From Parerythrobacter lutipelagi (GTDB lineage Bacteria; Pseudomonadota; Alphaproteobacteria; Sphingomonadales; Sphingomonadaceae): a DNA stretch of 64,000 nucleotides. Below are positions 43,401-50,887 of this stretch, piece after piece. The position numbers were made by a program, and so were the translations under genes. The notes under the pieces are model-generated. The model was given only the letters and a program-made list of their open reading frames with translations. It did no database searches and had not been told where the DNA came from. Position 1 is the stretch's first letter. The number at the start of each line of letters is the position of its first letter. Where the stretch lies: NCBI RefSeq assembly GCF_005434975.1, contig NZ_SKCJ01000001.1, positions 754,001 through 818,000 on the forward strand. Reading direction: 5' to 3'.

Positions 43401-43925
43401 ACGCTCAAGGCTCACGCGCGGGTCGAGGCGGATGATGTCGCGAACGTCGCGGGTCAGGCTCGGGAAAGCTTCGAGAGTTGCTTCGCCGAATGCGGTGCCG
43501 GGGCCGACAGCAAGCTGCTGCACATTGGCGCGCTCACCGGTGACGACAATAAAGCCGTCGCCCGACGCACCAGCCGCGGCATCCGAAAGCTCGAAAGTGA
43601 AATCGGTGTTACCCGACACGGTGATGAACTGGCCTTCAACCGACTGGCCTTCGTAACCGTCAGCCGTAACCGTGATGGTGTATGGCCCGCCCGGGACGAG
43701 CGAGGCGGTGCGGAATGTACCATCGGCGCTCGTGGTTAGCGTGCGGCTCTGACCGGTTCGCGTGTCGGTCACGACAACCGTTGCGCCCTGGATGGCGCTG
43801 CCGGTGGTCGAAGTGACTTCGCCTTCAACGCCCGAAGTAATCGATTGTGCGGTGGCGGGTGCGGCAACCATGGCCGTTGCCGAAAGGCTGACGACGCTGG
43901 CGGCCAGAAGATATTTGAGTTTCAT
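40476..43925 (-). CDS. Oar-like TonB-dependent receptor with carboxypeptidase-regulatory-like domain
   Basis: A 1149-residue outer-membrane protein. It has a signal peptide (YLLAASVVSLSATAMVAAPATA), a carboxypeptidase-regulatory-like beta domain (about 30-110, GEVTSTTGSAIQGATVVVTD, GTFRTASLVPGGPYTITVTA), a TonB-box-like FIVVTGER, a plug (FGEATLEAFPSLTRDVRDII, NTFTVDGIVQAD) and a large barrel ending in an aromatic residue (KIQVGVRYEF). This is the Oar type often linked with uptake of peptides or large ligands and with cell-surface adhesion. The ATG at 43925 sits directly before the signal peptide. It is convergent with the hybrid kinase and has its own upstream region of about 250 bases. Confidence 0.92.
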   Translation of the reverse strand: MKLKYLLAASVVSLSATAMVAAPATAQSITSGVEGEVTSTTGSAIQGATVVVTDTRTGQSRTLTTSADGTFRTASLVPGGPYTITVTADGYEGQSVEGQFITVSGNTDFTFELSDAAAGASGDGFIVVTGERANVQQLAVGPGTAFGEATLEAFPSLTRDVRDIIRLDPRVSLERDNEVDRISCLGGNDRSNTFTVDGIVQADVFGLNGTPFAARNSLPLPFDVVRETSVEFAPFDVEYSDFTGCLVNVVTKSGTNEFHGSAFYTFFDDSLLADTIIDGDGNERPLSSGSEKRWGATLGGPIIPDRLFFYLGYEETDLGDANDEGPVGGGFANEVDAISQADFDRFAQIARDVYGQDIGGYPRTLEETSVRYFGRLDAYITDDHRLEASYQKLKESNVEPDFGGDNLGGLNSFENEGTQSDYYSVRLYSDWSDSVSTELRLSRSEVSDVQGPFGFGEAQSDNPTVRLVVGTRQPGNDGILGNNDDDFGVLNTGPGIFRSANALNTTIDQAKFQMNIDAGAGHLFKIGAEINQLEVYNLFAINATGSLYFSSLDNFEQGIVNQGNRFFPTNEQIVRGQGYGADINATPTGDINEAAATFNRTIYSFYAQDEWQATDQLTINAGLRVQLYDGDTPRANPSFLDRVGFSNANPFSKLDPVLLPRFSATYEFDNEGFLSSSRLTGGVGIFSGGDPVVYFSNAFSNNGFSTALGTSLDCGAAFPASVVQNGAFTGFPDCVRAGGSADAAVGGGDVQSTNPDFDVPTVVRANIGFSSDIGTDTGFFSNWKMNLDYIYSRFNDTLNFVDLVQTPDVRTNGGFTVDGRPIYAAIDNTFPGCDASLVYAGGTPPVWNNVTAACFRNTANGRNAGVDDFIQLTNGPSYDSHIASFLLSKNFSEGIFTEGGSVALRFGYAFTDSNNNRNVGSSTATSSYDVTAAFDRQNPAVSTSNYETRHNITAAVSFKEEFIGDYATRLGIYFRARSGRPYSLTFDGGAVFNDSSSGSDNALVYVPSGVGDPNVSPLSDPAAVQSLINYVAASGCDFEPGQSIERNTCRNPWSYDLDLRFSQELPFLGSLTGLVDDRIELFADFDNFLNFVDSKANRVKFQREFTDVVDGGVDGNGRYIISGFNPDDDQFVAISSSAWKIQVGVRYEF

Positions 43926-44183
43926 GGGTCGGATGGTCCCTGTTCTCTTGTCGATACGAATGGGTGGGATCGGAATTGCCCGCCCGCTAGATGCGATAGG
44001 TGATGCGAAAAAGGGGAATTTGTGACCTGACAATGACAACCAGGGCAAAACTTTTACACAGGCGCAATGACGGTCAATAAAAGACGTTATTTCAGAGCCT
44101 TATGACTGTTGCTGCAATGCAACAGGATTCTGCAAAGATTCCGCTGGCGCGAATCCGGCCCGGTTAGGCAAGCGGTTAGAGAA

Positions 44184-45101
44184 TCAGGCCAGGTTGATCT
44201 CGCGCAGGCGTTGCAACAAGAATTCGTGACTTGAAATCGGCTCCGGAGCATTACCGTCATCGCAGGAAGGCAGCGTTTCGATGACGTAATCGGGCCGGAA
44301 ATGCAGAAAAAACGGCATGGAATATCGCGCGCGATAGGCCGCTTCGCCCATCGGATTCACGACCCTGTGCGTGGTCGAGCGCAACTTGCCATTGGTCAGC
44401 CGGTCGAGCATGTCACCAATATTGACCGCGAGCGCGCCGGGCGGCGGATTGACTGCCAGCCATTCGCCATTTCTGGTCAGCAGCTCCAGGCCCGCTTCTT
44501 CAGCCCCGAGCAACAGAGTGATGGTGTTGATATCGCCATGCGCGGCAGCACGGATCGCGCCTTCCGCCTCTTCGCCTTCGAGCGGAGGATAGCGCAGGAG
44601 ACGCATGACCGAATTGCCGTCCTCGACGGTCGGCACGAAGAAATCTTCCTCCAGCCCCAGATGGATCGCGATGGCGCGCAGCACCCTGTCGCCCGCATCC
44701 TCGAACGCTGCGTATAGCGCTTCGAATGTTTCCTTGAATTCCGGGATCTCGTCCGGCCAGACGTTGGGCTGCATGTATTCCGAGAGCGCATGCCCTTCAG
44801 CCAGGCTGCGCCCGACATGCCAGAATTCCTTGAGGTCGTGGACCTTGGCATCCTTCGCCTTCTCCGTGCCGAACGGTGTGTAACCGCGCGCGCCGCCGCC
44901 GCCCGAAATATGATACTTGCGCTTCACATCGTCGGGCAGCGCAAAGAACTGCTTCGACAGTTCTTCGGCTTTGGCGATCAGGTCGGCGGGTATTCCGTGG
45001 TCACGGATCACAGCGAAGCCAAACTCGGAAAAGCTGCGGCCAAGCTCGTCGGCAACCTCTTCGAGCGGGCGGGCAATGGATACAGAAGCGATTTCGGTCA
45101 T
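44184..45101 (-). CDS. 2-oxoglutarate/Fe(II)-dependent oxygenase, isopenicillin N synthase-like
   Basis: A 305-residue double-stranded beta-helix oxygenase of the IPNS-like branch. The iron ligands are His188 and Asp190 (AAHGDINTITLLLG) and His245 (STTHRVVNP), and Arg259-Tyr-Ser261 (RARYS) is the RxS motif that binds 2-oxoglutarate. The DIOX-type N-terminal part (ELGRSFSEFGFAVIRDHGI) is also present. The gene lies 25 bases behind a NupC-type nucleoside transporter gene on the same strand, so the pair is probably one operon. This suggests oxidation of a nucleoside or nucleobase, such as the thymine 7-hydroxylase reaction of the same superfamily, but the substrate is only inferred. Confidence 0.88.
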   Translation of the reverse strand: MTEIASVSIARPLEEVADELGRSFSEFGFAVIRDHGIPADLIAKAEELSKQFFALPDDVKRKYHISGGGGARGYTPFGTEKAKDAKVHDLKEFWHVGRSLAEGHALSEYMQPNVWPDEIPEFKETFEALYAAFEDAGDRVLRAIAIHLGLEEDFFVPTVEDGNSVMRLLRYPPLEGEEAEGAIRAAAHGDINTITLLLGAEEAGLELLTRNGEWLAVNPPPGALAVNIGDMLDRLTNGKLRSTTHRVVNPMGEAAYRARYSMPFFLHFRPDYVIETLPSCDDGNAPEPISSHEFLLQRLREINLA

Positions 45102-45126
45102 GATGCTTTTCTTAAAGTGTTGGTCG

Positions 45127-46440
45127 TCAAAGTGGTAGGAACAGGCCCGCCAGCGCCGCGCTCATCAGATTGGCGAGCGAACCGGCAGCCAGTGCCTTTA
45201 ATCCCAGTCTTGCGATGACCGGTCTTTGATTTGGCGCAAGTCCGCCGGTCACCGCCATCTGGATCGCGATGGAAGAGAAATTGGCAAACCCGCACAGCGC
45301 AAAAGTGACGATTGCGCGGCTGCGTTCGGTCAGGCCTTCCAACTGCCCCAGCTCGATAAAGGCGACAAATTCGTTTAGTACAATCTTGGTGCCGAACAGT
45401 CCGCCGGCCACCTGCGCCTGTTCCCAGTCGGCAATGCCGATAAGATACATCACCGGCGCGAAGACATAGCCAAGGAGCTGCTGAAAACTGATGTCCGGAT
45501 AGCCGAACAGTCCGCCCACTCCGCCAAGGATACCGTTGGCCAATGCAACCAGCGCGACGAACACCATCACCATTGCGCCAACGGCAACCGCCAGCTTGAC
45601 CCCTGTCTGAGTGCCTTGCGCGGCAGCTTCGATCACATTGGCGGGCCGGTGGCCCTCCTCGAACGTTTGGGCGACTTCGACTTCATGCGCTTTGCCGCTT
45701 TCGGTAATAGCCGCCGGGCCTTCTGCGCTGATACGCGCTTCGGGCAGCTCGATATCGCCGACAATATCCGAGTAATCGCCATCGTCCGGCATGATGATCT
45801 TGGCCATCAGGATGCCGCCCGGCGCCGACATGAAAGCAGCCGCCAGCAGGAACGGGACCGCGTCATTGCCGATGAAGCTGGCATAGGCGGCCAAGATCGT
45901 GCCGGCGACGCCAGCCATGCCGACGCACATCAGCGTGAACAGGCGCGAAGGCGGCAATGAGGCGAGATAAGGCCGGACGACCAGCGGGCTCTCCGACTGG
46001 CCCACGAAGATATTGGCAGCGCTGCCAAGTGCTTCGACGCGGCTGATACCGGTGATCCAGCCGATCGCACCGCCAACCCATTTCACCAGGAGCTGCATGA
46101 TGCCCCAATGGTAGAGGATGGAAACCAGAGCCGCAAAAAAGATGATCACCGGCAGGGCGGCAATGACAAACGTGTTGGTGAAAGGGTTCGCATCCATTGG
46201 CCCGAAAACCGCTTCGATCCCGATTTTGGAAAAATCGAGCAATGCGATGACGCCGTTCGAGAGCCCTTGAATGGCCTGCACCCCCCACGGCGTACGCAAC
46301 ACCAGCAAGGCCATAACGGCTTGCAAGGCAAAGGCTGCACCGACCACTCGAAGATTGATTTTTGTCTTCGCGCCAGAGAGCAGGAACGCGATGCCGAGGA
46401 TGGCGAGGATGCCTAACAGGCTGGCGAGGATTGGATGCAT
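45127..46440 (-). CDS. nupC: NupC family concentrative nucleoside transporter
   Basis: A 437-residue inner-membrane transporter with about ten hydrophobic segments, driving nucleoside uptake with an ion gradient. Family motifs visible are GSAANIFVGQSESPLVVRPY (substrate site), MAGVAGTILAAYASFIG, KIVLNEFVAFIELGQL and ALCGFANFSSIAIQMAVTGG. The ATG at 46440 begins the family's N-terminal helix (HPILASLLGILAILGIAFLL). The oxygenase gene follows after 25 bases, and the queuosine-precursor transporter is divergent 141 bases upstream. No nucleoside hydrolase or phosphorylase is close by. Confidence 0.92.
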   Translation of the reverse strand: MHPILASLLGILAILGIAFLLSGAKTKINLRVVGAAFALQAVMALLVLRTPWGVQAIQGLSNGVIALLDFSKIGIEAVFGPMDANPFTNTFVIAALPVIIFFAALVSILYHWGIMQLLVKWVGGAIGWITGISRVEALGSAANIFVGQSESPLVVRPYLASLPPSRLFTLMCVGMAGVAGTILAAYASFIGNDAVPFLLAAAFMSAPGGILMAKIIMPDDGDYSDIVGDIELPEARISAEGPAAITESGKAHEVEVAQTFEEGHRPANVIEAAAQGTQTGVKLAVAVGAMVMVFVALVALANGILGGVGGLFGYPDISFQQLLGYVFAPVMYLIGIADWEQAQVAGGLFGTKIVLNEFVAFIELGQLEGLTERSRAIVTFALCGFANFSSIAIQMAVTGGLAPNQRPVIARLGLKALAAGSLANLMSAALAGLFLPL

Positions 46441-46581
46441 GTTCTGACGCGCCCGATTCTGTTGGCGTTGCAATTCACTTCGCCCTTCGCCTTTTGCAGC
46501 GTGTCAGTCAAACACGATGCCCACAGATCGCCATAGGCCGCGTCCTTCCCTTTTCGCGCAGATCACCATAATCCCTTTGCC

Positions 46582-47265
46582 ATGGTAGAGACAAAGAACG
46601 CTCCGGCGACCGCATTCCACCTCAACCGTTCGCTGCTGTTCATGCTGCTGCTGTATGGCGGGATGACCGTGGTGGCCGGCGTGCTTGCATACAAGCAGGT
46701 GCAATTATGGCCGTTCCAGCTGGCGGTGGAAGCGGGCATTTTTGCCTTCCTGATCCTGGTCGTGATCTCGAGCACGGTCACACAATTGTTTGGCGAAAAG
46801 CTCGCCAATCGTATTGTCTGGTGGGGCTTCGTGCCGCTGGGCGTGTCTTCGCTATTGATGACAGTCGTGCTTGGCCTGCCCGCGTCGCCGGAGATGGTTC
46901 AGTTCAGGCCAGACGATCTGGCCGCTTTCGAGCGGGTTCATGCACAGCTGTGGCGCGTGTGGCTTGCCGGACCGGCCGCCTATCTGGTCTCTTTGCTGCT
47001 CAATATCTGGATATTCTCGAAGCTGCGCGGCAGCGGCGATCAGGGCACGCTGGGGCTGATGTTCCGCGGCGCGGTGGCATCGGCGCTGAGTCAGGCAATC
47101 GATTCGGTGATCTTCATCACCCTCGCGTTTTATGGCGAATTCGAGATCACTGACCTGCTGATCGGGCAGGTGATAGCCAAAGTCACGCTCAGCTTCGTTC
47201 TGGTGCCTTTCCTGATTACCGGCGCGGTCGCCTTTGCCCGCTGGCTCGACCGTGATCCCGCTTAA
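46582..47265 (+). CDS. yhhQ: queuosine precursor transporter (YhhQ family)
   Basis: A 227-residue membrane protein of the YhhQ/DUF165 family, which imports queuine or preQ precursors for tRNA modification. It has six likely helices; characteristic parts are LVVISSTVTQLFGEKLANRI, LLNIWIFSKLRG, ALSQAIDSVIFITLAFYG and AKVTLSFVLVPFLITG. No preQ1 riboswitch could be identified by eye upstream. It is divergent from the nucleoside transporter gene and its stop overlaps the stop of the convergent beta-galactosidase gene by four bases. Since the neighbour imports nucleosides, the two divergent genes may share salvage functions, but this is loose inference. Confidence 0.88.
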   Translation: MVETKNAPATAFHLNRSLLFMLLLYGGMTVVAGVLAYKQVQLWPFQLAVEAGIFAFLILVVISSTVTQLFGEKLANRIVWWGFVPLGVSSLLMTVVLGLPASPEMVQFRPDDLAAFERVHAQLWRVWLAGPAAYLVSLLLNIWIFSKLRGSGDQGTLGLMFRGAVASALSQAIDSVIFITLAFYGEFEITDLLIGQVIAKVTLSFVLVPFLITGAVAFARWLDRDPA

Positions 47266-49190
47266 GTGCGGGACACGGTGACGCCTGCCGCAGGCAGCGC
47301 ACCGGTACCGAGCACGAATCCGCCGCAGGCTTCGTCAGGCAATACGGCCGAAACTGGTGCATAATTCCAGGCGAAAAGATAAGCGTCGGTCCGGCGAAGC
47401 CGCAGTCCTTCCGGCATCGGGATGACTGGCAAGCCTGCGTCGTGCGCCGCCCGCGACAGCACTTCATCGGCGAGCGAACCTTCGAGCCAGCCTGCGGCAT
47501 AGCGCACCCCGGCTGACTTCCAGCAAGCCACTATGCCATCGTCGCTACTCAGTTCGGCCTCTGCATCGGTTTCGATATGGTCCAACCAGCCACTCAAGCA
47601 CCAGCCTTTGCCCGCATGCTGCGCTCCTTCACGCAAGGTTTCGCTCAGGCTCACCGTGCCGGGGAACAGGGACTTCAGCTTGCCGGGTGCCAGTTCCGGT
47701 GGAATCGCAAAATCCTTGTCTCGGCTCCCGCTACGCGGCCCGATCACGATCTGGCCCTCGAAGGCTTCAAGGCTGGCCAGCGCGTCGTCACTGACGATCG
47801 GCAGGCACGGAACCACGGCCAGCGCATATCCTTCCAGCGAAACGCCTGGCCGGACAATATCGACATTAAGGCCAAGCCTGCGCAGCGCCGAATAGCTTTC
47901 GAAAGCCGCCCATAGCGCGGAACACCCTCGCCCCTGCGGCTGAGTCAGTGTCACCCATTCGCTGTCATAGGAGAACAGCAGAGCGACTTGCTTCACCGAT
48001 GCGCCGATATCGCCCAGCGAAGCAATGTCGGCTGCCGCTTGCGCTGCTTCGCCCAGTCCCGGTGCGGCTGCGCTATCAGGCCGAAGCAGGCCGGCATGCA
48101 TCTGCTCCTGTCCCTTGGGGAACTGCCGCCAGCGGAAATAACTCACGATCTCGGCCCCATGGGCCATCGCCTCCAGTGTCCACAACCGCACCATGCCGGG
48201 CAACGGAGCCGGATTGTGATGCGCCCAGTTTACCGGGCCGGGTTGCTGCTCGATAACACCCCATCGGCCGCTGACCGTGCATCCGCGATAGAGGTCATGA
48301 TGGAACGCCGCGATATCGGGGTGACCCTGCCGCAAGTAGCGCTGTTTATCCGCCTCGGAGAAGCGAAACATCTCGAGGAAGCCAAGCGGATAGCTGTCCC
48401 ACGTCAGCATATCGAGCTGCCCGCCGAGATCGTGATGGTCGAACTGGGTGAAGAAGCCCATCGCATTGTGGGTAATGGTACGGCCGGGCGACATCTCGCG
48501 CAGGATCGCCACCTGCGCGGCGTTGAACGCCATCACCTGATCGGACGAGAACCGGCGGAAAGCGAGCCAGTGCGCGGGGTTCGCCTCCGTGACAGTCAGA
48601 TTGGGAAGCTCGATTTCGCTGAACGAGCGATATTCCATGCTCCAGAAAACATTACCCCAAGCTTCGTTGAGCTCTTCGATATCCCGGTATCGCCGGGCGC
48701 ACCATTGGCGGAATTCGTCACGCGCAGCCGGAGAGAAGCTTTCCACGGTATCGTGGCAGCCATATTCGTTGTCTGTCTGCCATGCAGTTACCGCCGGATG
48801 CCCGCCGTAACGCTGCGCGATTGCGCGGGTGATGCGCTCGGCCTCAGCGCGATAACCGGCATGGCTGAAGCAATAGTGCCGCCGCGAACCAAAGCCGCGC
48901 GGCCTGCCCTGCGCATCATGGGCAACCATGTCCGGCATCTGATCGACCAGCCACTTGGGCGGCGTAGCGGTCGGCGTGCACAGCATCAGCTTCAGTCCCT
49001 CGCCATGGAGGGTTTCTATCGCCCGGTCGAGCCATGCCCAGTCGTAGTGGCCCTGCGCGGGCTCGATCCGGCTCCACGCAAATTCGCCCAGCCTGACAAG
49101 CGAAAGCCCCGCCTCGCGCATCCGGCGTGCGTCGCGGGCCCACATCGTCTCTGGCCAGTGTTCGGGGAAATAGCAGCATCCCAGTTGCAT
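47262..49190 (-). CDS. beta-galactosidase, glycoside hydrolase family 42
   Basis: A 642-residue GH42 enzyme releasing terminal beta-D-galactose. It starts MQLGCCYFPEHWPETMW, typical of the family. The acid/base is Glu142 (WQTDNEYGCHD) and the nucleophile Glu314 (VIEQQPGPVNW), close to Glu141 and Glu312 of the Thermus A4 enzyme. The trimerisation domain follows (LLFSYDSEW). There is no signal peptide, so it is cytoplasmic. GAGAGGG precedes the chosen ATG at 49190; the open frame to 49427 adds an unconserved leader. galT and galK, which could use the product, are 33 kb away. Confidence 0.92.
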   Translation of the reverse strand: MQLGCCYFPEHWPETMWARDARRMREAGLSLVRLGEFAWSRIEPAQGHYDWAWLDRAIETLHGEGLKLMLCTPTATPPKWLVDQMPDMVAHDAQGRPRGFGSRRHYCFSHAGYRAEAERITRAIAQRYGGHPAVTAWQTDNEYGCHDTVESFSPAARDEFRQWCARRYRDIEELNEAWGNVFWSMEYRSFSEIELPNLTVTEANPAHWLAFRRFSSDQVMAFNAAQVAILREMSPGRTITHNAMGFFTQFDHHDLGGQLDMLTWDSYPLGFLEMFRFSEADKQRYLRQGHPDIAAFHHDLYRGCTVSGRWGVIEQQPGPVNWAHHNPAPLPGMVRLWTLEAMAHGAEIVSYFRWRQFPKGQEQMHAGLLRPDSAAAPGLGEAAQAAADIASLGDIGASVKQVALLFSYDSEWVTLTQPQGRGCSALWAAFESYSALRRLGLNVDIVRPGVSLEGYALAVVPCLPIVSDDALASLEAFEGQIVIGPRSGSRDKDFAIPPELAPGKLKSLFPGTVSLSETLREGAQHAGKGWCLSGWLDHIETDAEAELSSDDGIVACWKSAGVRYAAGWLEGSLADEVLSRAAHDAGLPVIPMPEGLRLRRTDAYLFAWNYAPVSAVLPDEACGGFVLGTGALPAAGVTVSRT

Positions 49191-49466
49191 GGCGCACCCT
49201 CTCTTCATCCGTGCGAAGTTGCCGCTTCGCATACCCGCGGGCCAATGCTGGGCAAACCACAAATGCAGCAAGCCGGCCCATGGCGTGGGCATGGCGTGGG
49301 CATGACATTGACGAGGCGCAACTTCCGCTGGACTTGTGCCGGTCCATCCAGACGGAAGGTTGGCTATGCCGTATTCCACCTGCCATGTCTTGGGTCCTGT
49401 CGCTTTGCGGACCTTTGCACTACTCATCTGTTATTCACGTACAGAAGGGCGTGCGAAAAAAGGGCC

Positions 49467-50144
49467 ATGAGCATGAATGAGCAGACCCGCGACTGGCATC
49501 ACAGAATAGCCATCGTCGAAGACGATCCGGTCGTGCGCGAACACTTCATCGAGATTATCAGCGACGAGGACGGGCTCGATCTTGCAGGCGTGGCATCGAA
49601 TCTCGCCAAAGCGCGGGAGATCCTTGCACAAAAGCCAGATCTGTTGCTGCTGGATATCGGCCTGCCCGATGGCAGCGGGCTCGATTTCATTTCTGAAGTG
49701 CAGGAACTGAGCGATACGAAGATCCTGATCGTGACCAGCTTCGGAGACCGGGAAACGGTTGTGACCGCAATTCGATCGGGCGCCGATGGCTATTTGCTCA
49801 AGGACTCAAGTGTCAGCCAGATCCTCGACGGGATTGAAGCGACGCTCAACGGCGGCGCCCCGGTCAGCGCTGCCGCAGCGGTGTATTTGCTCGACCGGCT
49901 GCGCAAGGAAAAAGTTCCGACCATGGAACAGGTGGAAAGCGAGGACGCCGGCCTGACGCCTCGCGAAGTCGAGTTGCTCGAGCTGTTTGCCAAAGGCGAG
50001 AGCTACAAGGAGGCCGCCCGGAGCCTGGGCATTTCACCCCTCACCGTCGGCAACCATGTGAAATCGATCTACCGCAAGCTGGCGGTCCACTCACGCGGCG
50101 AAGCGGTGTATGAAGCGATGAAGACCGGTCAACTTAAGCTGTAG
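49467..50144 (+). CDS. NarL/LuxR-type response regulator
   Basis: A 225-residue two-component regulator. The receiver (about 12-130) has acidic residues EDD (18-20), phospho-acceptor Asp63 (LLLLDIGLPDGSG) and a conserved Lys (GYLLKDSS). The C-terminal LuxR-type helix-turn-helix reads LTPREVELLELFAKGESYKE and ISPLTVGNHVKSIYRKL. AAGGG stands before the ATG at 49467, and a second ATG at 49473 is in frame. No histidine kinase is adjacent; the closest in the window is the hybrid kinase at 37627. It ends 40 bases before tRNA-Lys, on the other strand. Confidence 0.92.
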   Translation: MSMNEQTRDWHHRIAIVEDDPVVREHFIEIISDEDGLDLAGVASNLAKAREILAQKPDLLLLDIGLPDGSGLDFISEVQELSDTKILIVTSFGDRETVVTAIRSGADGYLLKDSSVSQILDGIEATLNGGAPVSAAAAVYLLDRLRKEKVPTMEQVESEDAGLTPREVELLELFAKGESYKEAARSLGISPLTVGNHVKSIYRKLAVHSRGEAVYEAMKTGQLKL

Positions 50145-50184
50145 AGCGAAAGAGCGATGGCAGTCGCGCGGTCTGAGAAATTGG

Positions 50185-50260
50185 TGGTGAGCCGTGCTGG
50201 GTTCGAACCAGCGACCTACTGATTAAAAGTCAGTTGCTCTACCGACTGAGCTAACGGCCC
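50185..50260 (-). tRNA. tRNA-Lys (anticodon UUU)
   Basis: On the minus strand GGGCCGT pairs with ACGGCTC in the acceptor, the D-arm is TAGCTCAGTCGGTAGAGCA, the anticodon arm is ACTGA-CTTTTAA-TCAGT with anticodon TTT, and the T-arm is CTGGTTCGAACCCAG. 76 bases including an encoded CCA end. Confidence 0.97.
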
Positions 50261-50303
50261 CCACAGGGTCGGACCGGGCTTGATCTGCCCGACGTCCGGG
50301 CGC

Positions 50304-50789
50304 TCACCTAGGGAGGGGTTTCGGCTTGGTCAAGCGGGCATTGAGCTGCCGGACAGAAAGTCCGGTCACCGGGTCGCGCCAGCCGGGCGCGATGGACATT
50401 GCAGGGCCAAGGACGAAGGTGCGTTCGCGGAACCGGGGATGCGGGATTGCCAGTTCCGGTCCGACCCAGATCCCGCCACTCCACAGCACGATATCGAGAT
50501 CGAGCACCCGCGCACGCCACCGCCCGCCGCCGCCGGTTCGCCCGAATGCTCGTTCAATCGACTTGAGCGCGCCGAGCAGATCGCGCGGGCTCAGTTCGGT
50601 TTCGAGCAGCGCAGCAGCATTGGCATAGCGGCGCAGCGAAGGGCCAAGCGGCAAGCTGGCAATGACCGGCGAGCAAGTGATCGAGCCAAGTGCGGACACA
50701 GTCTCGACTGCGGCGGCGATGACCGCCCGCGGCGGACCATATTCGGCATGCGGCTGGTTGGAACCCAGCGCGAGCAGATAGTCATGCAT
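50304..50789 (-). CDS. folK: 2-amino-4-hydroxy-6-hydroxymethyldihydropteridine diphosphokinase
   Basis: Folate pathway enzyme of 161 residues that transfers pyrophosphate from ATP to the pterin. Motifs: YLLALGSNQPH near the start, YANAAALLETELSPRDLLGAL, GRTGGGGRWRARVLDLDIVLW (metal-binding Asp pair) and IPHPRFRERTFVLGP. The ATG at 50789 starts at the conserved N-terminus; a second ATG four bases upstream is out of frame. No other folate gene is adjacent; tRNA-Lys lies just downstream on the same strand. The M20 peptidase gene is divergent. Confidence 0.92.
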   Translation of the reverse strand: MHDYLLALGSNQPHAEYGPPRAVIAAAVETVSALGSITCSPVIASLPLGPSLRRYANAAALLETELSPRDLLGALKSIERAFGRTGGGGRWRARVLDLDIVLWSGGIWVGPELAIPHPRFRERTFVLGPAMSIAPGWRDPVTGLSVRQLNARLTKPKPLPR

Positions 50790-50887
50790 GTGCGGGTCCC
50801 GACATAGCCGCCTGTCTAGCGGCGCGGTTAAGACTTGCAAATGCGCCGCGTGCCCTCACAGTGCGCGCGGACGAGAGGAGTTTCCGA

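Noticed and set aside
49280-49301. Two direct copies of CATGGCGTGGG as a regulatory repeat upstream of the response regulator
   Set aside because: Only two copies, far from any promoter feature; probably slippage.
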